Below, one piece after another: positions 36,726-43,896 of a stretch of DNA of 64,000 nt. The stretch is from Dokdonia sp. (GTDB lineage: Bacteria > Bacteroidota > Bacteroidia > Flavobacteriales > Flavobacteriaceae). The DNA lies in assembly GCA_020630915.1 (NCBI GenBank), contig JAHDIF010000006.1, positions 67,241 through 131,240 of the forward strand, written 5' to 3'. Numbering within the stretch: position 1 is the first letter of the stretch; each line of letters starts with the position of its first letter. The notes under the pieces were generated by a model, which searched no databases, was not told where the DNA came from, and worked only from the letters and a program-made list of their open reading frames with translations. Position numbers and translations under genes: made by a program.

Positions 36726-38555
36726 ATGAACTACTTTAAAAAGATTCTCAAATTTGCATTGCCCTATAAGAAGTATGGTGTTCTCAATATCCTATTTAAT
36801 ATACTATATGCCTTGTTTGGGACACTCTCATTTATTTCACTAATTCCTATGCTCACGGTGCTGCTTAAACAAGTAGAACCTATTAAGGAAAAACCTATTT
36901 ATGAAAGCGCAAATAGCATTAAAGGATTTCTTGAAGATAGCCTTAATTACGTCATTAACACTAAAATAGATGAACACGGTGAAGTATATGTTTTAGGTGT
37001 GATGGTCTTTGTAGTTATCGTAGTTTTTTTCTTTAAAAACCTATTTGGCTATCTGGCAAATTTCTTTATCACCTACTTAAGAAATGGCGTGTTAAAAGAT
37101 GTAAGGGATGCAATGTACAAACGCATCTTAGATCTTAACTTGAGTTTTTACTCAGAAAAACGCAAAGGAGACACTATAGCACGTATTACGTCTGATGTTC
37201 TAGAAGTACAGCATTCATTTTTGAGTATTCTGGAGTTATTTATAAGAGAACCTCTCAATATTATTTTTGCCATAGTAAGTATGCTTTTCATAAGTCCCAA
37301 GCTTACTCTATTTGTTTTCATTTTTATTCCGATAGCTGGATTTATAATATCCCGAATCGGCAAATCATTAAAAAAGAAATCAAATCTTGTGCAGGTTGAA
37401 CAAGGGTACTTTCTATCTTTAGTAGAAGAAACACTGGCTAATCTTAAGATTATAAAAGGATTTAGTGCAGAAAAAAGGGTGCTTGATAAATTTGAAGCCT
37501 CTACTACTCGATTTAAAAATTACAGTAACAATCTAACGCATAGACAAAATCTGGCTTCACCTGTTAGTGAAGTTCTTGGTATTGCTGTTATTGGTACATT
37601 ATTATGGTATGGTGGCAATATGGTGCTAAGTGGTGATGATAGCCTTAATGGAGCTACGTTTATTGCTTATATGGGGCTTGCCTATCAAATTCTAACACCG
37701 GCAAAAGCTATAGCAAAAGCGAGCTACTCTGTAAAAAAAGGAGATGCAGCAGCTTCGAGAATTTTAGAAATTCTAGAAACAGAATCTTCTATTAGAGATC
37801 TTGCAAACGCAAGAGATGTTCAGACATTTAATCGAGATATTTCTTTAGAGAACGTTTCATTTGCATATGAAGACGAAATAGTATTAAATGATTTTAACAC
37901 GGTTATAAAAAAAGGGCAAACTGTAGCACTCGTGGGACAGTCTGGTTCTGGAAAAAGTACTATCGCAAACTTATTAACCCGTTTTTATGATGCAACTAAA
38001 GGAAGTATTAAAATAGATGGGCTAGATATAAAAAATATCACCAAAAAGAGCTTAAGAGATCAAATGGGACTTGTTACCCAAGATGCCATCCTTTTTAACG
38101 ACACCGTTCGTAATAATATAAACCTAAGCAACCTTGAAGCAACAGATGAGGCAATTATAGATGCGCTTAAAGTAGCAAATGCTTGGGAATTTGTAAAAGA
38201 TCTACCTATGGGAATAGATACCAATATTGGGGACAGCGGGAATAAATTAAGTGGAGGGCAAAAGCAACGTTTGTCCATTGCTCGTGCAGTATTAAAAAAT
38301 CCCCCTATAATGATTCTAGACGAAGCTACCTCTGCGCTTGATACTGAGAGTGAACAGCTTGTTCAAAAGGCGCTAGAAAATATGATGAAGAATCGTACAT
38401 CTATTGTAATTGCTCATAGACTAAGTACCATACAGAACGCAGATTTAATTCTGGTTATGCAAAAAGGAAAAATTATCGAGCAAGGAAAACACAACGAACT
38501 TTTAGACAAAAAAGGAGTGTATCACAAGCTTGTAGAGATGCAATCATTTGAATAA
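36726..38555 (+). CDS. ABC exporter, fused permease-ATPase (MsbA-like)
   Basis: A 609-residue half-transporter: six-TM exporter domain (about 1-340) followed by an ATPase domain with Walker A GQSGSGKST (near 403), signature LSGGQKQR (508-515), Walker B ILDEATSALD (about 530) and the H-loop IVIAHRLST. It would work as a homodimer exporting lipids, lipid A precursors, peptides or drugs across the inner membrane; the substrate is not set by sequence. It is probably cotranscribed with the phosphohexose mutase (31-nt gap), and a terminator follows 25 nt after the stop. Confidence 0.93.
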   Translation: MNYFKKILKFALPYKKYGVLNILFNILYALFGTLSFISLIPMLTVLLKQVEPIKEKPIYESANSIKGFLEDSLNYVINTKIDEHGEVYVLGVMVFVVIVVFFFKNLFGYLANFFITYLRNGVLKDVRDAMYKRILDLNLSFYSEKRKGDTIARITSDVLEVQHSFLSILELFIREPLNIIFAIVSMLFISPKLTLFVFIFIPIAGFIISRIGKSLKKKSNLVQVEQGYFLSLVEETLANLKIIKGFSAEKRVLDKFEASTTRFKNYSNNLTHRQNLASPVSEVLGIAVIGTLLWYGGNMVLSGDDSLNGATFIAYMGLAYQILTPAKAIAKASYSVKKGDAAASRILEILETESSIRDLANARDVQTFNRDISLENVSFAYEDEIVLNDFNTVIKKGQTVALVGQSGSGKSTIANLLTRFYDATKGSIKIDGLDIKNITKKSLRDQMGLVTQDAILFNDTVRNNINLSNLEATDEAIIDALKVANAWEFVKDLPMGIDTNIGDSGNKLSGGQKQRLSIARAVLKNPPIMILDEATSALDTESEQLVQKALENMMKNRTSIVIAHRLSTIQNADLILVMQKGKIIEQGKHNELLDKKGVYHKLVEMQSFE

Positions 38556-38923
38556 TTATAGAACTCGTTTAGTACATTAAAAAAGGCTATCCGTATGGAT
38601 AGCCTTTTCTAAGGTTAAGTTAATTTATTTTAATGTTACTATTGGGGCGTATAACACTAAAATTGTTTTTTGCTTGACTCAAAAAAACATAGAATCAGAG
38701 ATTTTAGATGTTTTCTTAACTGCAATAACAGATCAAATATATACTGATATTTTTTATCACACAAATAAAATTGTGTTTTTTATCGACATAATTTGCTTTT
38801 AATCGATTTATATTTGAAATAATAGCTTATTCTCTTAATGAATTAATGGTCGTAATTTTACTTTTCTCTGTAAAGATTAAACCTTTTATTTATTTTACCG
38901 TCTAACAGTTAAAGAAGTGACTT
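38556..38923 (+). other. 368-bp gap: terminator and upstream region of the ECF sigma operon
   Basis: After the terminator the DNA is very AT-rich with no ORF. TATATTTG at 38809-38816 is a possible -7 box for the sigma operon, about 108 nt before its apparent start; no -33 element at the right distance. Confidence 0.5.
38581..38610 (+). terminator. Terminator after the ABC exporter
   Basis: A 12-bp perfect stem (38581-38592 with 38597-38608), loop GTAT, A-run before and T-run within the stem end. Confidence 0.88.
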
Positions 38924-39460
38924 ATTAAAGAAGAAGATTTAATAATAGCATTAAAGTCAGATCCTGATAAGGCCTTTAACTTGTTAGTACAGAACTATCA
39001 AGAAAGGTTGTATTGGCATATAAGACATATGGTAAAAGATCACGACGATACAGATGATGTTTTACAAAACACTTTTATTAAAATATACAGGAATATTAAA
39101 AATTTTAAGGGAGATAGTAAATTATACACCTGGTTATACAGAATTGCTACTAATGAAGCAATCACTTTTATAAATAAAAAAGCCCGAAGACAAGGGATTT
39201 CTAGTAGAGAACTACAAGAGCAAACAATTAATAATTTAAAAAGCGATGTATACTTTGAAGGCGATCAAATTCAAATAACATTACAAAAAGCGATCAATTC
39301 ACTACCAGACAAACAACAACAGGTATTTAGAATGAAATATTTTGAAGACCATACCTATAATGACTTGAGTGAAATTTTAGATACCTCAGTGGGAGCCTTA
39401 AAAAGCTCATACCATATCGCAACTAAAAAAATAACAGAATTTATAAAAGCCAAAGTTTAG
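38924..39460 (+). CDS. ECF-type RNA polymerase sigma factor, apparent ATT start
   Basis: Region 2 (VLQNTFIKIYRNIKNF, TWLYRIATNEAITF) and region 4 (LPDKQQQVFRMKYFEDHTYNDLSEIL) of a group 4 sigma-70 factor. The first ATG/GTG/TTG in frame after the upstream stop (38918) is TTG at 38981, which would delete the conserved opening helix. The frame upstream reads KEEDLIIALKSDPDKAFNLL, the normal start of such sigmas, preceded only by CTT and ATT. I therefore place the start at ATT (38924), a rare but known initiator. The next gene begins at the base after its stop, in a sigma / membrane partner / periplasmic sensor operon. Confidence 0.85.
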   Translation: MKEEDLIIALKSDPDKAFNLLVQNYQERLYWHIRHMVKDHDDTDDVLQNTFIKIYRNIKNFKGDSKLYTWLYRIATNEAITFINKKARRQGISSRELQEQTINNLKSDVYFEGDQIQITLQKAINSLPDKQQQVFRMKYFEDHTYNDLSEILDTSVGALKSSYHIATKKITEFIKAKV

Positions 39461-39958
39461 ATGGAAAAGGAAGAAGAAAAATGTAAGTTACCAGATACTT
39501 ACTTTGAAGATTTTCAAGATAGGCTTTACTCTCAAATCGCGCTAGAAGAAATGCAGGGCAGGGATAAAACAGCTGGTTATAAAGTTCCTGAGGATTACTT
39601 TGAAGGATTGTCGCAAAAGCTTTTAAGCATACCTCAAACACAAAAAGCGACAACCAGAGTAATTCCCTTAAAGGCAAAAGGGAGCTATTGGCCCTCCATA
39701 AGTATTGCAGCAGCTATGTTACTTTTTTTAACTCTATATTACAGTAAAAGTGAAGCAGACACGATCTCTTTAGACGCAGATGATATTGCCACATATCTAT
39801 ATTCAGAAAGCGTAGACTTATATACACAAGACATTACTGCCTTACTTACTGAAGAAGAGTTGAATTTAATTATACAAGGAGATAGCAATACAAAGGAAGA
39901 TGAATTAATTAACTATTTAGAAACTTATACAAATCCTTACGATTTGTTAATTGAATAA
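39461..39958 (+). CDS. Single-pass membrane protein, probable anti-sigma partner
   Basis: A 165-residue protein with an acidic soluble N-terminal domain (1-68; two PDTYFEDF/PEDYFEGL-type motifs), a TM helix (about 72-92, ISIAAAMLLFLTLYY) and an acidic outside tail. It starts at the base right after the sigma stop. Size, topology and position match anti-sigma factors of flavobacterial ECF operons, though no ASD zinc motif is seen. The repeated xYFExF motifs could dock onto sigma. Function inferred from context. Confidence 0.75.
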   Translation: MEKEEEKCKLPDTYFEDFQDRLYSQIALEEMQGRDKTAGYKVPEDYFEGLSQKLLSIPQTQKATTRVIPLKAKGSYWPSISIAAAMLLFLTLYYSKSEADTISLDADDIATYLYSESVDLYTQDITALLTEEELNLIIQGDSNTKEDELINYLETYTNPYDLLIE

Positions 39959-39962
39959 AAAT

Positions 39963-40415
39963 ATGAGAGCAGTAATATTATTAATCATACTAAGTTCCAT
40001 TATGACCGTTAATGCCCAAAGTTCAAGGGAGCAACGAGAGGAGCGCATAAGAACCTTTAAAATAGGCTTTCTAACAGAAAGACTTAATTTAAGCGAAAAA
40101 GAAGCTCAAGACTTCTGGCCCATTTACAATGAATTTGATAAAAAAATGGAAACACTTAGAAAGAAAGAATTTACCGTTCTTAGATCGTCTGATAAAAAAA
40201 CAGGGAATCTTACAGATGCGCAGGCAGAGAAGGTGCTAACTACCGTTTTAGAGGTTGAGCAAGAAAGAGCGCTTTATAAAATTAAATTCGCAGAGCAACT
40301 CAAAAAAATACTCCCTGTAACCAAAGTACTAGCCTTTTTTAAGGCTGAAGAAGATTTTAAGAGAAGACTCATAAGAGAGTTAAGAAACAAAAGAGGAAGA
40401 CCTCAAAAGAACTAG
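39963..40415 (+). CDS. Periplasmic Spy/CpxP-like sensor protein
   Basis: A 150-residue exported helical protein. The ATG at 39963 opens a signal peptide (MRAVILLIILSSIMTVNAQ); a TTG at 39951 is an unlikely longer start. The mature part is all helix and strongly charged, with LTERLNLSEKEAQDFWPIYNEF and VEQERALYKIKFAEQLKKIL, like the LTxxQ/Spy and CnrX-type proteins that sense envelope stress or metals. It probably signals through the preceding membrane protein to the sigma. The stop TAG interlocks with the convergent lipoprotein gene in CTAG (40412-40415). Confidence 0.8.
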   Translation: MRAVILLIILSSIMTVNAQSSREQREERIRTFKIGFLTERLNLSEKEAQDFWPIYNEFDKKMETLRKKEFTVLRSSDKKTGNLTDAQAEKVLTTVLEVEQERALYKIKFAEQLKKILPVTKVLAFFKAEEDFKRRLIRELRNKRGRPQKN

Positions 40416-41485
40416 TAACGCTTAAAGGAGAGTGTCGACAACTTATTACTTCCACTCGCAAAAGCAATACTATCGTTTAAAAATCGGAAGCTTAAAAAGG
40501 GTTCTTTAGACAATTCTTTCCAAGTGGCTCCATGATCTTGAGAATAGGATATGCCCGTAAACCCTACTGCAACCATTTCTTTCCCATTAGACTTTGGTAT
40601 ATATTGCACACAACTCTTATATCCCTGATTACTATTGTCACCAACCAAGGTCCAATTTTTACCTCCATCAGAAGTGATAGCTATATTTCCCTCATTTTGT
40701 TCAGGCATTAAATAATCACCTCCATATATCACACCATTATTCTCATCGTAAAAATCAATAGAGTAACCCCCTGTTGTCTCTTTACCTTGTTTTAAAGGTG
40801 TCTCATAAATTTTCCAAATATTACCTTTATCCGGACTGTACAAAACTCTGGATTTAACTCCTCCCGTTATAATCCAAGTGTGATTCTCATAAATACTAAT
40901 ATTAGTATCACTCGCTGCAAAAGCAGCTTCTCCCATTACAGATTTTGGCAAGTGATCACACGTAATCTTATTCCAACTAGTACCACCGTCGCGAGTAATA
41001 ATAATAGATAGACATCCATTTACCGGGTCACCCATAGCAATGCCCTCTTTATCATTCCAGAAGTCTAAAGAATCATAAAAAACGCCTTCCACATCTTCGA
41101 TGTACACTAAGTCTGTTGAGTGCGTTTCTTTGTCATATTTATATAATAGTGCTGGTTGAGCAATACTCAGTAAGTAAACATGCGTAGAAGTAGTTGCGAT
41201 AGATCTAAATGCAGGTTTATTATCTAAAAAATCTATACTACCTATATTCTTTTGAGCTATTCTGGGAGCCATTACACCCTTCGATTTACTAAATGTAAAA
41301 TGTCCATAAATTCCATTACTTCCTGCAAATACAAGATCTTCTTCCATAACTTCTAAAGCTCTAATACTGGTAGAATCTTGAAAAATAACTTGACTCTCCA
41401 CGGTCGTAATTGGGCCACGTTTAATTTCCTTATTGTCTTTACAAGAAAGTGAAAGTAGCAGGAGAAGAATTGGTAGATATTTCAT
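40412..41485 (-). CDS. BNR/propeller-type lipoprotein
   Basis: A 357-residue lipoprotein with lipobox LLSLSC (Cys15). The mature part is a beta-propeller of sialidase/HCF136-type BNR repeats: TRDGGTSWNKI, SPDKGNIWKIY, TSDGGKNWTLV, SQDHGATWKEL. It lacks sialidase catalytic residues that I could recognise, so it is probably a non-enzymatic scaffold, similar to the photosynthesis-assembly HCF136-like or generic oxidoreductase annotations in this phylum. It lies convergent to the sigma operon and divergent from the RsmB-type methyltransferase gene. Confidence 0.82.
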   Translation of the reverse strand: MKYLPILLLLLSLSCKDNKEIKRGPITTVESQVIFQDSTSIRALEVMEEDLVFAGSNGIYGHFTFSKSKGVMAPRIAQKNIGSIDFLDNKPAFRSIATTSTHVYLLSIAQPALLYKYDKETHSTDLVYIEDVEGVFYDSLDFWNDKEGIAMGDPVNGCLSIIITRDGGTSWNKITCDHLPKSVMGEAAFAASDTNISIYENHTWIITGGVKSRVLYSPDKGNIWKIYETPLKQGKETTGGYSIDFYDENNGVIYGGDYLMPEQNEGNIAITSDGGKNWTLVGDNSNQGYKSCVQYIPKSNGKEMVAVGFTGISYSQDHGATWKELSKEPFLSFRFLNDSIAFASGSNKLSTLSFKRY

Positions 41486-41529
41486 AGGGTAATTTTCAAT
41501 AAAAATAAAGCTATTAATTTTGGAAGCAA

Positions 41530-41537
41530 TACCTTTG
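41530..41537 (+). promoter_or_regulatory. -7 box for the RsmB-like gene
   Basis: TACCTTTG matches TAnnTTTG, 18 nt before the ATG at 41556. Confidence 0.45.
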
Positions 41538-41555
41538 TAGCCGTTAAAAAATATT

Positions 41556-42770
41556 ATGAAATTACATAGAAATCTTGTTTTTGCCGCGGTAGATGCGCTC
41601 GATTTAATATTTAACGAGCGTAATCAGGCAGATAAGGTCCTAAAAAAAGTACTAAAACACGACAAACGATGGGGGGCCAGAGATCGTAGTTTTATAGCAG
41701 AGACAGTGTACGACATTGTACGCTGGAAACGTTTGTACTCTGAGATTGCAGAGGTAAAAGAACCCTACAGCAGACCTAATCTTTTTAGGCTTTTTGCAGT
41801 ATGGGCTACACTACGAGGGATTGAAATCCCTGATTGGAAACAGATAGAACCTGTTCCAACAAGACGTATAAAAGGACGTTTTGATGAACTTTCAAAAATA
41901 AGGAAGTTTAAAGAGTCCATACCAGACTGGCTTGATGAATTAGGACGTGCCGCCTTAAAAGATACTTGGGATAAAGAACTTGCAGCGCTTAATGCTCAAG
42001 CACCTGTAGTGCTTAGAGCAAATAGCCTTAGAACTTCCCCAAAGAATTTGAGAGCAGTTCTAGCAGAACAAGATATAGACACTATTATTCCTGAAGGATA
42101 CCCAGACGCTTTACAACTCGTAGAACGAAAAAATGTATTTACTTCTAAAGCATTTAAGGATGGGTTTTTCGAAGTACAAGATGCTTCTTCACAAAGAGTA
42201 GCGAGGTTTCTAGATGTAGCCCCAGGAATGCGGGTTGTAGATATGTGTGCGGGTACTGGAGGAAAGACACTTCACCTAGCAGCTTTAATGGAAAACAAAG
42301 GTCAAATAATAGCCATGGACATCTATGAAGGTAAACTTAAAGAATTAAAAAGAAGAGCAAAACGAGCAGGAGCTCATAATATAGAAACCCGGGTAATAGA
42401 AAGTTCAAAGTCCTATAAAAAACTTTATGAAAAGGCAGATAGAGTGCTTATAGATGCCCCCTGTACTGGTTTAGGCACTATAAAAAGAAATCCAGATCTC
42501 AAATGGAAACTACAACCAGATTTTGTAGAAAAAGTAATTGAGCGACAGGCAGATTTACTAGAAAAATATAGCAAACTAGTAAAAGCTAGTGGGAAATTAG
42601 TGTATGCCACTTGCTCTATCCTGCCCAGAGAAAATGAAATTCAGATACAAGAATTTTTAAAAACAACGCAAGGAAAGCAGTTTAAGCTTGATAAACAAGA
42701 AACAATAAGTCCCTATAAAACTGGGTATGATGGATTTTATATGGCATTGCTTTCGCGAAAGCAAAATTAA
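41556..42770 (+). CDS. RsmB/NSUN-type RNA m5C methyltransferase
   Basis: A 404-residue enzyme that should transfer methyl from SAM to cytosine C5 in RNA (rRNA likely). An N-terminal NusB-like helical domain (1-140) precedes the Rossmann fold: VVDMCAGTGGKTLHLA (SAM site), DAPCTGLGTIKRNPDLKW (catalytic Cys motif IV) and YATCSILPREN (second Cys, motif VI). The last codons LSRKQN (399-404) are written by a palindrome copy, so the palindrome forms the C-terminus. The endonuclease gene follows 12 nt later. Confidence 0.92.
   Translation: MKLHRNLVFAAVDALDLIFNERNQADKVLKKVLKHDKRWGARDRSFIAETVYDIVRWKRLYSEIAEVKEPYSRPNLFRLFAVWATLRGIEIPDWKQIEPVPTRRIKGRFDELSKIRKFKESIPDWLDELGRAALKDTWDKELAALNAQAPVVLRANSLRTSPKNLRAVLAEQDIDTIIPEGYPDALQLVERKNVFTSKAFKDGFFEVQDASSQRVARFLDVAPGMRVVDMCAGTGGKTLHLAALMENKGQIIAMDIYEGKLKELKRRAKRAGAHNIETRVIESSKSYKKLYEKADRVLIDAPCTGLGTIKRNPDLKWKLQPDFVEKVIERQADLLEKYSKLVKASGKLVYATCSILPRENEIQIQEFLKTTQGKQFKLDKQETISPYKTGYDGFYMALLSRKQN
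42749..42762 (+). repeat. 14-bp palindrome, copy 11
   Basis: Exact copy at the 3' end of the methyltransferase gene, flanks t/a (16-bp perfect), read LSRK. Confidence 0.97.
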
Positions 42771-42782
42771 AAACAAGACCTA

Positions 42783-43814
42783 ATGAAAAAGATAAATATA
42801 CTCGCTTTACTAATTCCATTTATCTCTCTTGGCCAGCAATCGTATTACGATGACACTCCTGTTTATTTAACGGGAGAAGATTTGTATGATGCACTTCAAA
42901 ACACACTGTCACAGTATAATACAAGCTATACCTACGGACAGTTTACTGCTGATGTGGTTACAACAGACGAAAACCCTACTAATGGGTCTGAAGTACTCCT
43001 AGTGTATGGCTATAATGACAATGACGGCGACTGTACAACTGACCGAACACGAGCAGATCAACTTTTTGGAGGAGATCCTTGTGAATACAACAGAGAACAC
43101 GTATTTCCAAGAAGTCTTGCAAATCCTCCTATGGGCAATGCTAATAACTCAACAACTGGAATAGCAGCTGATCCTCACAACTTAAGACCTAGTGATGTAC
43201 AACGCAATGGACAAAGAGGATCAAAAAGATTTACCGATAGTACTGGAAACTCTGGAACAATAAATACAGACTTCTGGTACCCTGGTGACGAGTGGAAAGG
43301 AGATGTAGCAAGAGCAATGATGTATATGTATGTTCGTTATGGAGATAGATGTCTCCCTTCACTTGTGGGAACCGGCGCTACACAAGGAGATACAGATATG
43401 TTACAACTATTTTTACAATGGAATGTGGATGACCCAGTTTCTGCACTGGAAGAACAGAGAAATCCTCTTCTAGAAAATACCTATGGAAATAGAAACCCAT
43501 TTATAGACAATCCTATTTTAGCAACCAATATTTGGGGGGGTCCAGAAGCAGAAGATAAATGGGGTCCATTATCTACTAATAACATAAACACTACCATCAC
43601 TAATGTTTATCCAAATCCTGCTCAAGATGTAGTAATTATAAAAGCTACACAGCCTATCAATACTATTGAAATATATTCATTACTAGGAAAGAAAGTAATG
43701 ATGATCGAAAATACAACGGAAAGATTACGAAATGAAGTTTCTGTTAGCGCTCTCTCTTCAGGTATTTATTTACTTAAATTAGATAATGATCTTAGAAAGC
43801 TTATCATAAAATAA
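42783..43814 (+). CDS. Secreted endonuclease I, T9SS cargo
   Basis: A 343-residue His-Me-finger nuclease of the EndA/endonuclease I family. Signal peptide (1-18, ending SLGQ), then the active site CEYNREHVFPRS and GIAADPHNLRPSD, which bind metal and activate water for DNA cleavage. The C-terminus is a T9SS type A sorting domain beginning NVYPNPAQDVV (about 270) and ending RKLIIK. It probably digests extracellular DNA for nutrients. Convergent with the next gene; a bidirectional terminator lies between. Confidence 0.93.
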   Translation: MKKINILALLIPFISLGQQSYYDDTPVYLTGEDLYDALQNTLSQYNTSYTYGQFTADVVTTDENPTNGSEVLLVYGYNDNDGDCTTDRTRADQLFGGDPCEYNREHVFPRSLANPPMGNANNSTTGIAADPHNLRPSDVQRNGQRGSKRFTDSTGNSGTINTDFWYPGDEWKGDVARAMMYMYVRYGDRCLPSLVGTGATQGDTDMLQLFLQWNVDDPVSALEEQRNPLLENTYGNRNPFIDNPILATNIWGGPEAEDKWGPLSTNNINTTITNVYPNPAQDVVIIKATQPINTIEIYSLLGKKVMMIENTTERLRNEVSVSALSSGIYLLKLDNDLRKLIIK

Positions 43815-43839
43815 AAGCTTATTTACTTTTATTAAACAA

Positions 43840-43870
43840 AAAAATGCCGCACAAAAACGCGGCATTTTTT
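43840..43870. terminator. Bidirectional terminator
   Basis: Stem AAAATGCCGC (43841-43850) with GCGGCATTTT (43859-43868), A-run and T-run on the two sides, serving both convergent genes. Confidence 0.88.
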
Positions 43871-43896
43871 TATAAAATCTATTATTGTCTTTAAAA

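Noticed and set aside
38918-38923. Frameshift in the ECF sigma gene as cause of the missing start
   Set aside because: No ATG-started sigma-like sequence continues upstream in another frame; GTG at 38917 hits TAA within four codons.
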